The translations under genes and the position numbers were made by a program. A DNA stretch of 64,000 nucleotides, taken from assembly GCF_012844305.1 (NCBI RefSeq), contig NZ_JABANE010000011.1, forward strand, positions 1 to 64,000. Reading direction: 5' to 3'. This document shows, piece by piece, positions 18,472 through 27,136 of the stretch. Each line of letters starts with the position of its first letter. Within the stretch, counting starts at the first letter, position 1. The stretch is from Flammeovirga aprica JL-4 (lineage in GTDB: Bacteria > Bacteroidota > Bacteroidia > Cytophagales > Flammeovirgaceae). The notes under the pieces are model-generated. The model did not search any database. It was not told the origin of the DNA and was given only the letters and a program-made list of their open reading frames with translations.

Positions 18472-18803
18472 TTTTTAGTTTATAAATCACTAATGTCACA
18501 CTTCCTTAACATTAATGTAACATAAAGATGGTTGTTTATTTTGAATAATGTACTAAGTACACTTAAGGTTTTTTGATGATAATAATCACATACAGCACTG
18601 TAACGGTTAATAATTCATTCTGGTTTCACTCTATTCTGATAAAAAGAATAAATATTTCACAAAAAAGAACAAATGAATAAAAGCTCCCTAATATTAACCC
18701 AGTGTTACATACTTAATAATAGTATTTAATAATCTACATAAACTAAATTATTAGTTTTGTAACTATGTTTTTAGTTTAAAACTTGTAAACTAAAAACTTA
18801 GTT
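18472..18803. promoter_or_regulatory. Divergent control region with repeated TTAGTTT half-sites (probable BlaI operators)
   Basis: On the blaI side TTAGTTT/AAACTAA half-sites occur at 18740-18746, 18751-18757, 18771-18777, 18787-18793 and (six bases) 18798-18803. The first two form AAACTAA-4bp-TTAGTTT; the next two form a perfect 10-bp inverted repeat TTTTTAGTTT-9bp-AAACTAAAAA (18768-18796). A -7-like TAGTTTTG (18752-18759) overlaps them, as expected for repression. TGTACTAAGTACA (18549-18561), a TGTA/TACA dyad as in known BlaI/MecI operators, lies mid-region, and TTTTTAGTTT (18472-18481) precedes the TonB-domain gene. BlaI binding is inference. Confidence 0.55.
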
Positions 18804-18844
18804 CATACATTGCATACATCATCAGACATTTAATCATAAAATCA

Positions 18845-19222
18845 ATGAAAAAATTAACTACCGCCGAAGAACAAGTCATGCAGGTATTATGGGACCTGAA
18901 AAAAGCGTTTGTCAAAGAAATAATTGCTGAACTGCCAGAACCTAAACCTGCATATAATACCGTTTCCACTATTATTAGAATATTACAGCAAAAAGAGTTT
19001 GTAGGTCATAACTCTTTTGGGAAAAGTCATCAGTATTATCCGTTAGTGACAAAAGAGCAATACTCTCATCAGTATTTAAAGAGTTTTGTTGGACGTTTCT
19101 TTAGTGGTTCATTTGAAAATATGGTTTCTTTCTTTGCCAAAAAAGAAGATGTAGACCTTCATGAATTGGAAGATTTACTAAAAGATATTGATCAGGACAA
19201 AAAAGAAGAAAGTGATGATTAG
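18845..19222 (+). CDS. BlaI/MecI-family transcriptional repressor
   Basis: Winged-helix repressor: LTTAEEQVMQVLWDLKKAFVKEIIAEL...PAYNTVSTIIRILQQKEFV is the classic BlaI/MecI DNA-binding domain (about 4-75), followed by a dimerisation region with the proteolysis-sensitive linker. Length 125 is normal. Its stop codon overlaps the start of the BlaR1-like gene (ATGATTAG), so the pair is translationally coupled. In beta-lactam systems the partner metalloprotease causes BlaI removal; in Bacteroidota such pairs rarely accompany a beta-lactamase, and none is here. Confidence 0.93.
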   Translation: MKKLTTAEEQVMQVLWDLKKAFVKEIIAELPEPKPAYNTVSTIIRILQQKEFVGHNSFGKSHQYYPLVTKEQYSHQYLKSFVGRFFSGSFENMVSFFAKKEDVDLHELEDLLKDIDQDKKEESDD

Positions 19223-20735
19223 TTATTTATTATTATCCTCAACAGGCCTGCTCGTTTTAGCACTATTCTATTTTGTATTTCATAAGAATGAGACATTTTT
19301 CCAGCAAAATAGGTTTACAATACTTGTGGGAGTGATCGTAAGTCTCGTTTTTCCATTGTTTGAGAATATACTCTCCTACCAACAGCAGTCCTTCATTTCA
19401 GAATCATTGCCTGTTATCTATTTACCAGAAATAATTGTCGGCAATCAGAGCATTGAAGAGCAAAGCATACAATGGAGCTGGAGTAATTTTATACTACTCA
19501 TTTATTCAATTGTGTTGATCGTATTGGCTATTCGTTTTTGTATTTCCAATTTCAAACTCATTCGTTTTATCCGTTTTCACAAAAAAATCAATTTCAGAGG
19601 CAGCACACTTATCTATACAGAGGGTAAGTACCCTACTTTTGCCTATTTGAAGTATATATTTTGGGATAATACCACTTCACTAACCGAACACGAACAAGAA
19701 CTTATCTTTCAGCACGAAAGAACACATATCAAAGAATTCCACTCAATAGACATTTTTCTGATGGAAATCCTGAAGATCATCTTCTGGTTCCATCCAGCTA
19801 TATACCTCATTGATGCTGCACTGCGCACGCAGCATGAATACCTTGCCGATCAAAAGGCAAACCAAACGACTAACGATGCATCATACAGTCAATTAATGAT
19901 CCGGTCTCTTTTTGAAGATGTTTCTTTAAATGTGGGCCATGGATTTCAATTTTCAACTGTAAAATCAAGAATTAAAATGCTAAAAAAAGAACGTACAAAT
20001 CAATGGAAAAGAGTTTCTAGTCTATTTACTTTCTCCATTCTAGTGACCAGTATTGTTTTCCTTCAAGCTTGTGTAAAAGATGAGTTTGACATTAAAGACG
20101 CGGACTCTCAGCTCGCTGAAGTCACTTCTGAACAAGTTTTTGGCTATCAGATTGATGGAAGAACATATTGGGATGTTCAAAACACCTTTTCTGAAGAGAT
20201 CAGATCTAATCCTGATGATTTAAAATTTATTAATGTACTGAAAGGTGAGAAGGTTCCTTCTTACTTTAATAACAGTGTCAAAGGGGTTCTTGTTCTTTCC
20301 TTTAAAGACGACTTGAATACTGAATTGATTGGAAAACTTAAAAATTTACCTTCTACTTCATTGGTTTTTGATATCAATGAAAACAAGGAAATGCTGGCTA
20401 AGCAAGATGAAAAATCGGATCGTGTATTTGAAGAAGTACAAAACCCAGCCAACTTCCCGGGTGGAATGAATAATTTGTATAAAATTATTGGGGAAGAAAT
20501 GAAATACCCTCAAGAGGCTAAAGAAAAGGGGATTGAAGGAAAGGTTTATCTTGAATTTGTAATTGATGAAAAGGGCAATGGACAGGACTTTAAAGTGCTT
20601 AATGATGTCGATCCTTTACTTTCTGAAGAAGCCTTAAGAGTTGCTCCAATAGTTATGAAAGGTTGGAACCCTGCCAATCACAACGGAACCATTGTGAAGC
20701 AAAGACTCGTAATGCCAATTAGTTTTAAACTATAA
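19215..20735 (+). CDS. BlaR1-like M56 metallopeptidase with C-terminal TonB domain
   Basis: Membrane signal-transducing protease. Residues from ATG 19215 (about 506): N-terminal helices, then the zinc motif HERTH followed by IKEFHSIDIFLMEILKIIFWFHP (M56 gluzincin), a further helix near 270-290, a periplasmic region and a C-terminal TonB_C domain (NFPGGMNNLYKIIGEEMKYPQEAKEKGIEGKV in part). The penicillin-binding sensor of true BlaR1 is replaced by this domain, so the signal is unlikely to be a beta-lactam; envelope or TonB-related sensing is an inference. The upstream TTG at 19188 is rejected in favour of the coupled ATG. The stop codon TAA is also the first three bases of a repeat element. 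Confidence 0.9.
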   Translation: MISYLLLSSTGLLVLALFYFVFHKNETFFQQNRFTILVGVIVSLVFPLFENILSYQQQSFISESLPVIYLPEIIVGNQSIEEQSIQWSWSNFILLIYSIVLIVLAIRFCISNFKLIRFIRFHKKINFRGSTLIYTEGKYPTFAYLKYIFWDNTTSLTEHEQELIFQHERTHIKEFHSIDIFLMEILKIIFWFHPAIYLIDAALRTQHEYLADQKANQTTNDASYSQLMIRSLFEDVSLNVGHGFQFSTVKSRIKMLKKERTNQWKRVSSLFTFSILVTSIVFLQACVKDEFDIKDADSQLAEVTSEQVFGYQIDGRTYWDVQNTFSEEIRSNPDDLKFINVLKGEKVPSYFNNSVKGVLVLSFKDDLNTELIGKLKNLPSTSLVFDINENKEMLAKQDEKSDRVFEEVQNPANFPGGMNNLYKIIGEEMKYPQEAKEKGIEGKVYLEFVIDEKGNGQDFKVLNDVDPLLSEEALRVAPIVMKGWNPANHNGTIVKQRLVMPISFKL

Positions 20736-20894
20736 GTACTAGGATAAAAGTAAATGGACATTTTATCTTATCTTTTTTATCCTATTCTTCGTTAGATTTT
20801 TATCGCGTAGCTCGGCTATGCTCTGCAAATCTGTCTCGATTAGAATAAAAAATATCAACCTAAAACTATCCCTTTTCTCCTGCCCTAGTACTTA
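20733..20894. mobile_element. MITE-like element, copy 1
   Basis: 162 bp bounded by TAAGTACTAGGATAAAAG (left) and CTAGTACTTA (right). The body is near-identical to the reverse complement of 60438-60602: shared words include ATTTTATCTTATCTTTTTTATCCTA in part, GTTAGATTTTTATCGCGTA and GGCTATGCTCTGCAAATCTG. No coding capacity. It begins within the stop codon of the BlaR1-like gene. Confidence 0.8.
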
Positions 20895-20933
20895 ATGCAG
20901 AAGGTTTTACTTTTGTTCTTGAACATAACAAGA

Positions 20934-20967
20934 AGGGCTACCTCGATTAGAAGTAGCCCTTTTTTCA
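20934..20967. terminator. Terminator between BlaR1-like and YiaA-like genes
   Basis: AAGGGCTAC and GTAGCCCTT pair around a short imperfect inner stem, followed by T6 on the plus strand. It can serve both convergent genes. Confidence 0.8.
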
Positions 20968-20968
20968 G

Positions 20969-21364
20969 TTAAGAACTTTCATACTTTGCGATATCGCGGG
21001 TATTTTTCTGAACTGTGATAGCTCCAAATATGGATAAAATGAAGCCAAAAGCATAAAACCCTTTTTCACTTGGTATTAATTCCGCATTAAATAGTCCCAC
21101 TCCTAACAGCACTACTGATGCTATTAGCGAGAACCAACTAAAACCAAAATAAACATTGGTCATCGGTATAAATTCTTCTTTGTCTCTTACACACTTCTGT
21201 ACTGAAATGGCTGAATAAAGTGCGAAAAGCAATACTACTAAGTAATAACCTTTTTCGTTTAGTTCCATTTCAGCTCTGAAAAGTCCGATTGAGTAACCTA
21301 ATACACCTATTCCTGTGGCTACCCATGAAGATATGACGTAAGCATTTGACGGTTTTGCGCTCAT
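20969..21364 (-). CDS. YiaA/YiaB-like four-helix membrane protein
   Basis: 131 residues containing two repeats of a two-helix unit: SSWVATGIGVLGYSIGLF..ELNEKGYYLVVLLFALYSAISVQKCVRDKEE and FGFSWFSLIASVVLLGVGLFNAEL..SEKGFYAFGFILSIFGAITVQKNTRD in part. The GLF-(N/R)AE-L-(E)KG(F/Y)Y and (S/T)VQK..RD patterns are typical of the YiaAB two-helix domain. Function unknown, inner membrane. The region 88-180 bp upstream holds strong palindromes (21452-21467). Confidence 0.85.
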   Translation of the reverse strand: MSAKPSNAYVISSWVATGIGVLGYSIGLFRAEMELNEKGYYLVVLLFALYSAISVQKCVRDKEEFIPMTNVYFGFSWFSLIASVVLLGVGLFNAELIPSEKGFYAFGFILSIFGAITVQKNTRDIAKYESS

Positions 21365-21444
21365 CGTTAATTTTTTATTATAGTAAGAACTTGTTTGCTT
21401 CTTCTATTTTAATGATTTTATTAATTTATTCATTAAAAACGACG

Positions 21445-21486
21445 ACTATTTTAGTTAATATTAACTACCTATCGATCTAAAATAGT
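21445..21486. promoter_or_regulatory. Nested palindromes, candidate operator
   Basis: TAGTTAATATTAACTA at 21452-21467 is a perfect 16-bp palindrome, and the perfect inverted repeat ACTATTTTAG/CTAAAATAGT (21445-21454, 21477-21486) surrounds it. It lies about 90 bp before the YiaA-like gene and about 360 bp before the hemA-like gene; either could be the target. The rest of the 478-bp gap shows no gene; a TACCTTTG -7-like element is at 21760-21767 before hemA. Confidence 0.4.
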
Positions 21487-21842
21487 GAATAAAATGATAA
21501 CTGTAAGTTCCTTACTTGTTATAAAGTAATAATCTCCCCTAATCCTTTTAGAGGATCTAAAAACGTAGTTGAAGCTTATTAACGAGTGTTTTTAAATAAA
21601 TGTTTATTCATTCACTTGTAAAATATGTTAAAGCAATACATATTAATTTTTAAACGGTGATGCTTATAAAATAAAAACCCTGCGAAAAAACAGTTTAAAA
21701 CCTCTAATAAAACTCAATGCACAATGAAATATAACATAGTAAAGACGTGCTTGGGAATCTACCTTTGTAAGAGTAAAGTTAATCTATGATATAGCACTAC
21801 TTTCGAATACCTTACTTCTTCTCACACTAAACTTTTATTATA

Positions 21843-22877
21843 ATGACAGCTGATTTAAAACTCTTTTCTATTTCACATGCAAAAGCAAATGTCGAAATTC
21901 GTGAAAAATTTGCTCTTAATACACAAGAAATCAAACACCTACTTCATCAATTAAAAGAGGTTCTTTCCATTAATGAAGCTATGATTTACAGTTCTTGTAA
22001 TCGTACAGAAATCTACTACAGTTCTGATACCCTACAAACAAGTGACATTTTACAAGTGCTTTGTGCTTATAAATGTCTGATACCTTCTGAGAAGTATAGA
22101 GAATATGTGGAGGAAAAGGAAAATGAAGCTACTGTGAGGCATTTATTATGTACAGGTATTGGTTTAAATTCAACACTTTTGGGTGATCATCAGATTTTTG
22201 GTCAGCTGAAAAAGTCGTTTGAGATAGCTAAAGAAGTTGGTATGGTTAAAACTTTACTTAACAGCTTGATGGAACGTTTAATTCAATTCTATCAAAGAGT
22301 GTCATCAGAAACAGAATATAACTATGGCATAACTTCAAATTCTTATGCTGCGGCAAATATTATTCAGAAAGAATACAACAAGAATTCAAATAAAAAAGTA
22401 TTGATCATTGGTGTTGGGGAGATGGGCAGTGATGTCTGCTATTTCTTAAATAAATTCAATACTAAAAATGTATGGGTAACAAACCGTACCATGAAGAAGG
22501 CAAAAGAAATGAGCAGAACTTATGGGTTCAACTGTATTGATTATGGTTTACACTCTAAAAAACTGCACATGTTTGATATCGTTCTAACAACAGCCCGTCA
22601 ACAAGCCTATTCTTACAAAAATATACATTTCAATAACAAACCACCTCAACTTGTTATTGACCTTTGTTCTCCAAGAACTGTATCTACAGAGGTTTGCAGC
22701 TTGGGAACAAAACTACTAAATGTAGATGATTTGGGACAGCAAACAGATCACACAATATTGAGAAGAAAAAGAACAATTCCTCAAGTAGAGGCAATTATAA
22801 AAGAAGAGACAACCTACTTTATGGAGAATTTCAATCAAGCAATATTCATCCCTACGATGAGTAATGCTACTGCATAA
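21843..22877 (+). CDS. hemA: Glutamyl-tRNA reductase-like protein, short form
   Basis: Glutamyl-tRNA reductase makes glutamate-1-semialdehyde, the first committed heme precursor. The catalytic domain is intact: nucleophile Cys52 in SSCNRTEIYYS, GIGLNSTLLGDHQIFGQLKKS (usually LGExQIxGQ; Glu replaced by Asp), and the NADPH domain with VLIIGVGEMG and NRTMKKA. At 344 residues it is about 70 short of a normal enzyme: the C-terminal helical dimerisation domain is largely missing. It is followed by a globin gene after 38 bp, so it may be a specialised copy. Activity as a monomer, or as a regulatory paralogue, is open. Confidence 0.85.
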   Translation: MTADLKLFSISHAKANVEIREKFALNTQEIKHLLHQLKEVLSINEAMIYSSCNRTEIYYSSDTLQTSDILQVLCAYKCLIPSEKYREYVEEKENEATVRHLLCTGIGLNSTLLGDHQIFGQLKKSFEIAKEVGMVKTLLNSLMERLIQFYQRVSSETEYNYGITSNSYAAANIIQKEYNKNSNKKVLIIGVGEMGSDVCYFLNKFNTKNVWVTNRTMKKAKEMSRTYGFNCIDYGLHSKKLHMFDIVLTTARQQAYSYKNIHFNNKPPQLVIDLCSPRTVSTEVCSLGTKLLNVDDLGQQTDHTILRRKRTIPQVEAIIKEETTYFMENFNQAIFIPTMSNATA

Positions 22878-22915
22878 TTTACATTTCCTTTTATACTACA
22901 TAATAAACTAATACT

Positions 22916-23392
22916 ATGGGTTTTATAAGCTCACTATTAGGTAAAAAGAAAAAAAGTCCAAAAGATTTAATTTCAGACAGGCAAATTGAACTTGTGCAGC
23001 ATTCTTTTACTTTAATAACTCCACATAGAAAGCAATTTTCAGATCTATTTTTTGCAAAGCTGTTTCAGGTAGACCCTGTTCTAGAATCTTCCTTAAAGTT
23101 AGATCCTAGTGATCAAGAACGTAAAATGATTCCTATGCTGTCTGCTGTAGTAAATGGTTTAGTTGACATTGAGTTAATTATACCAATACTACATGACTTT
23201 GGTAGGACTCATGCAGAATATAACGTTGAAGACACACATTATGAAGCTGTAAAACAAGCTTTATTGTATGCTTTAGAGACTGTATTGGAACAAGAGTGGA
23301 CAAGTGAAATAAGTATAGCTTGGAACACTTGTTATACAGTCATAATAGATATCATGAAAGAGGCCGCTACTTCAATTAATCAAATGGATTAG
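22916..23392 (+). CDS. Globin-family protein
   Basis: 158 residues. After a Lys-rich N-terminus (LLGKKKKSPK) a globin fold follows: FSDLFFAKLFQVDP and ILHDFGRTHAEYNV, where His99 matches the proximal heme ligand of LGRRH-type bacterial globins, then WTSEISIAWNTCYTVIIDIM. Single domain with no reductase or signalling partner domain, resembling Vitreoscilla-type or neuroglobin-like globins. Roles may be O2, NO or redox handling. Placement directly behind a glutamyl-tRNA reductase-like gene links heme supply with a heme protein. It ends at a long hairpin. Confidence 0.88.
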   Translation: MGFISSLLGKKKKSPKDLISDRQIELVQHSFTLITPHRKQFSDLFFAKLFQVDPVLESSLKLDPSDQERKMIPMLSAVVNGLVDIELIIPILHDFGRTHAEYNVEDTHYEAVKQALLYALETVLEQEWTSEISIAWNTCYTVIIDIMKEAATSINQMD

Positions 23393-23430
23393 CAACCTTT
23401 TTCTACCTTTTAATAATCTGATAACTACAC

Positions 23431-23502
23431 ACTACAAAAGGAACGTTGGCCGACTTTTCACTGCTAGAATAATTACAACCCGGCCGACTTCCTTTTTGTA
23501 GT
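23431..23502. terminator. Long hairpin between globin and convergent gene
   Basis: ACTACAAAAGGAA (23431-23443) pairs with TTCCTTTTTGTAGT (23489-23502). The loop contains a direct repeat, GGCCGACTT, at both inner ends. Likely a bidirectional terminator. Confidence 0.6.
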
Positions 23503-23508
23503 TAAAAA

Positions 23509-24186
23509 CTATTTTAAGGCTGCTTTATTAATATCATCATTCTCCAAGTAAATGGCATTATAGCCATTCTTCACCACAGATATCATAGCTTTACCCAATC
23601 TAGATGTCGTGGTGATATTTTTTGGAAAAAGTTTATCCAAAATAGGAAATAAAGGAGAGATAAACATATAAATCACTTTATAGAAAGTCACTTTTGATGA
23701 TGTGCCTTTTTCAGGCTGAATAAAGGCAGGACGGAACATAAAAGATTTTTCAAATGGCATTTTCAGAATGGCATTCTCCGTTTTCCCTTTCACATTAGCC
23801 CAGTTGAGTGATGAATTTTCTTCTGTTGAAGTTCCCGCACCAGATACATAACAGAATGTCATATCAGGATTGATTGGTAATACAATCTCTGCAAAATGCA
23901 TAGTGAGGTCATAAGTAATCTGATGGTACTTTTCATTGGATATACCTGCAGATGAAATTCCCAGACAAAAATAACAGGCATTATATCCTGACATCTGGGG
24001 GATAATTGCAGTAAAATCCGTGAAATCTTTGTGAATAACTTCGTTTAACTTTGGGTGATTGATTCCTGTTGATTCTCTAACAATAATCAAAACTTTTTCT
24101 ACATCATTACTTTCCAGACATTCTAATAGAACACCTTTTCCAACCATGCCGGTTGCTCCTGTAATAATGGCTCTAATTTTCTCCAT
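23509..24186 (-). CDS. NAD(P)-binding epimerase/SDR-like protein
   Basis: 225 residues with an N-terminal Rossmann motif (AIITGATGMVGKGVLLECL), CYFCLGISSAGISNEKYHQITYD, and VSGAGTS in the active-site strand, like atypical extended SDR proteins of the HTATIP2/YbjT type. The classical YxxxK catalytic pair is not evident, so it may bind NAD(P)H without being a standard epimerase. Substrate unknown. It is alone on the minus strand, convergent with the globin. Confidence 0.8.
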   Translation of the reverse strand: MEKIRAIITGATGMVGKGVLLECLESNDVEKVLIIVRESTGINHPKLNEVIHKDFTDFTAIIPQMSGYNACYFCLGISSAGISNEKYHQITYDLTMHFAEIVLPINPDMTFCYVSGAGTSTEENSSLNWANVKGKTENAILKMPFEKSFMFRPAFIQPEKGTSSKVTFYKVIYMFISPLFPILDKLFPKNITTTSRLGKAMISVVKNGYNAIYLENDDINKAALK

Positions 24187-24480
24187 GCTAGTAGTTTATT
24201 CAATTAGTATTTTATAATCAAGATTTTATCTTGAAAGCAGTAATAGATTGATTTTATTTTCTAACGCAGAAGTTAACAATAAATTATATGAAGTACATCA
24301 TCATAATTCATTTAAATTCTGTTTTTGTCTACTTCTTACTCAAGTATCCTACTGTAATAAAGGACTTTGTGATTTTGTGTTAATGAAATAAATAAAAACT
24401 ATAAAAATGTAAAATATATGTAACAATGTTTCTTATTTTTGCTATCACTATATTTTTACAAGATTCATAAGTACATTCAA

Positions 24481-24675
24481 ATGGAAAAAGTCATCATAAT
24501 ATTCATTACTTTAACACTGCTAGGTATAGGAACCGTGAAGTTTACTTCTTTATTCAAGTATTTCGGTTTAGAGGTGGTAGAGGCAGTCGCACTTTCGTTT
24601 TTAACCTCAACTTTTCTTCTAGCTAGCGTTGCAAAAATTTTAGTAACCTATATGGGCTTTCAGCCTTTGTTTTGA
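24481..24675 (+). CDS. Small two-helix membrane protein
   Basis: 64 residues from ATG 24481: two hydrophobic helices (VIIIFITLTLLGIGTVKFT and EAVALSFLTSTFLLASVAKIL) and a short basic loop. A TATTTTTG -7-like element lies at 24434-24441. I do not recognise the family. It converges on the phosphopantetheinyl transferase with 3 bp between stops. Confidence 0.55.
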   Translation: MEKVIIIFITLTLLGIGTVKFTSLFKYFGLEVVEAVALSFLTSTFLLASVAKILVTYMGFQPLF

Positions 24676-24678
24676 GTT

Positions 24679-25293
24679 TTATTTATAACAAATAGCCACT
24701 ACAAGCTCATTACCTATCGTTTTTATATCAAATTTCCAGTTGTTTTCCCCTTCAATTTGAAGTTCCCATTGATTATTGATATACCAGAAGGTAAAAGTAT
24801 CAAGTAAAAAAGATTTGTCTGTTGCCTTGATAAATGCTTCTTTCATAGTGAACAATTGGAACAAGGCGAATTTTCTCTGGGAAGCATCTTTTATAGACTT
24901 CACCTCCTTCAATTCTTGATCAGACAAAAACCATTTCAGTTTTTCCTCATCCAAAGCGGATATCGGTTCTAAATCGACTCCAATTTCATGATTGGATGTT
25001 GCCAGTACTATGTATCCATTGCTATGTGATAAATTGAAATGGAAGTCACCGTAAATCTTAGAAAGAAACGGTTTGCCATTATCTGAGTAGGACAATGAAA
25101 TTTGTTTGGGTGCCACTTTCAATTCTTTAGCCAAGGCATGTTTCAAAAAAGTTCGAGCAGTTAAGAATTCTTCTTTTTTTATATCTGATATAAACCGTTT
25201 ATACCTCTTCAATTCTTCACCATCCAACAGTGAAATATCTCCTTTAACGGCATCAACAGTTGTAGTTATAATTTTGTAGGTTTTACTCATCAA
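24679..25293 (-). CDS. 4'-phosphopantetheinyl transferase, Sfp type
   Basis: Transfers phosphopantetheine from CoA to carrier-protein domains. Seen: the FNLSHSNGYIVLA strand, the Mg-binding IGVDLEPIS, and FTMKEAFIKATDKSF, matching the (W/F)xxKEAxxKA signature. Length 204 is in the Sfp range. No polyketide, peptide or fatty-acid synthase cluster is adjacent, so it likely serves remote carrier proteins. Confidence 0.9.
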   Translation of the reverse strand: MMSKTYKIITTTVDAVKGDISLLDGEELKRYKRFISDIKKEEFLTARTFLKHALAKELKVAPKQISLSYSDNGKPFLSKIYGDFHFNLSHSNGYIVLATSNHEIGVDLEPISALDEEKLKWFLSDQELKEVKSIKDASQRKFALFQLFTMKEAFIKATDKSFLLDTFTFWYINNQWELQIEGENNWKFDIKTIGNELVVAICYK

Positions 25294-25353
25294 TTAAGCT
25301 TTTTCAATGAAATGAACAGCTAATATAGGAAGAAGATTGTAATAAAACATGAA

Positions 25354-25379
25354 GGGTTACTACTCAAAAGTAATAACCC
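25354..25379 (-). terminator. Hairpin after the lipoprotein gene
   Basis: GGGTTACTACT (25354-25364) and AGTAATAACCC (25369-25379) pair at 10 of 11 positions around CAAA, 22 bp past the lipoprotein stop on the minus strand; the T run is weak. Confidence 0.6.
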
Positions 25380-25400
25380 CTCAAACATTTTCAGAATTGA

Positions 25401-26993
25401 TTATTCCACTATTCCGTAACCGATATATTCATAAGTTCCTCCGTCGATTTTTCTTTTCACTCTGTAATGGTTTTGACCTCCAACCATATCAATATAATCA
25501 ATCGGATCACCATTTGAATCTGAATGTAAATCTCTGTAAGAAACTCTACCATCAGTACTTTTAACTGACAATAGATTAACTAAAGCAGTTGGGTTTTCTT
25601 CATTAATATCTGTTCCTTTATAAATAGAGATTTCATATCTTTCATTTGAATTAATGTATGATGCAAACTCAATTACACCTTCTGTCTGACCATTCACTCT
25701 TTGTTTCAGCTTCACTTTCAGCGGTTCTGCAATAACATCTTCAAAATAAGTAATATCAGTTATAGAATTTGTACCTGTGTATGCAGCAGTACCAATATTG
25801 GAAACCACATAATAATCTCCTCCTTTATCTTCTGTTCCTTGGAACATTCTGATATGATAATCTGAAGCTAACAAATCATTGTATTTTAATTCGCGAACAT
25901 CTGAGTAAAAAACTGACTCACTGTTTGCTTGATATTCTGTCAATAAAGTTACTTTACCTTCATTGTATTGAATATGATTAGAAACATATAATCCTACCGA
26001 TGAGTTTTCTGAAGGATTGTTCTCTCCAGAATGCATTTGATAACCAATCAGTGTATAACCATTTCTCCTTTCCTGCAAACGCACTGTACCTTTATAATTT
26101 TTATTTTTCTCATTATCGAAACTATAATCATTATAGTTACCTGTCAGTTCGTTTCCACCAACATCACCTCTACCTATTTCATTTCCTGTTACAGACTCCT
26201 CAGTAATGGCCATAAATCCATTATCAATTGCCATAGGATCTGTAAACTCAGTAAGGCTTGCGAATGAAATGTTTCCTGTAGTTTCATTTCCAAATTTTAG
26301 TATTGTAGGCAGTTCTACAATTACTTCATTAGAAAGCGAACCTGTAGCGGCTGTTCCTGTAATAATACGTGGATAATATTCTTTGCTGTCTTCTTTTTCC
26401 GACATTTTCACTGCCACAAGCATAGGGCTTGCGTTTTCACGAGGCAACATAATTGTCTCTGCTATAATAGATGAATCCTTATCATATAATGGGTAATTTT
26501 TTTCTCCAGACTGCACAAACGCATTCGCACCCAAATCTGTAAAAACATTAATAGAAAGGTTTTCTTCACTATTCAATAAAACTCTAAGATTACGATCTGC
26601 GGTTACAAGATCTTCAAACCTAATATTTTCACCATTATCACTTTGATGAACCTCTGTCAAACTGCTTGTTTCTCCAGCAGGAATTGGATTTAATGTCAAG
26701 TAGACATCTTGTTCAGTACCATCAAATAAACCATTGTAGATTTTGACAGTATTCTCATCCGTAACAGCTTGGTTCAGGTTTACTCTTACAAAGATCTTTT
26801 CATTTTCATCCATTTCTATATGAACTTGTCCACTTTTAGAAAAAGATTCAATGGAATAGGTTGTGAAAGAATTTACCTGAACAGGTAAAGTGGATGGAGA
26901 ATCATCAAGTTCGTCATTCGAACAAGAAAACAAACCAATTAATAGTGTATTTAGGGCAATAAATTTAAATAAGTCTTGAATTTTCATAATCAA
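25401..26993 (-). CDS. Surface or periplasmic lipoprotein of unknown function
   Basis: 530 residues (528 if the second Met is used). Signal peptide with a lipobox ending GLFSC, lipidated Cys24 followed by acidic SNDELDD, as for exported Bacteroidota lipoproteins. The rest is beta-rich with many Asn, Thr and Tyr; the middle has two sections beginning near 280-300 (ELTGNYNDYSFDNEKNKNY, VRLQERRNGYTLIGYQ) and the end repeats a similar style (VKLKQRVNGQTEGVIEFASY). I recognise no family. It follows the outer-membrane barrel gene by 143 bp on the same strand, so the two may act together in uptake or surface binding. Confidence 0.7.
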   Translation of the reverse strand: MIMKIQDLFKFIALNTLLIGLFSCSNDELDDSPSTLPVQVNSFTTYSIESFSKSGQVHIEMDENEKIFVRVNLNQAVTDENTVKIYNGLFDGTEQDVYLTLNPIPAGETSSLTEVHQSDNGENIRFEDLVTADRNLRVLLNSEENLSINVFTDLGANAFVQSGEKNYPLYDKDSSIIAETIMLPRENASPMLVAVKMSEKEDSKEYYPRIITGTAATGSLSNEVIVELPTILKFGNETTGNISFASLTEFTDPMAIDNGFMAITEESVTGNEIGRGDVGGNELTGNYNDYSFDNEKNKNYKGTVRLQERRNGYTLIGYQMHSGENNPSENSSVGLYVSNHIQYNEGKVTLLTEYQANSESVFYSDVRELKYNDLLASDYHIRMFQGTEDKGGDYYVVSNIGTAAYTGTNSITDITYFEDVIAEPLKVKLKQRVNGQTEGVIEFASYINSNERYEISIYKGTDINEENPTALVNLLSVKSTDGRVSYRDLHSDSNGDPIDYIDMVGGQNHYRVKRKIDGGTYEYIGYGIVE

Positions 26994-27136
26994 TGTAGTA
27001 TAAATAATAGTAGTAACTCTAATGGGAATTCTTCTTAAGGAAAACCCTTTCTTTAGTTGTGTATTATGTTATACTTCATTTTAATTGTTTAAGTTTAAAC
27101 ATTAACAATGTTTTACAAAACTCATTATTTTAGATT

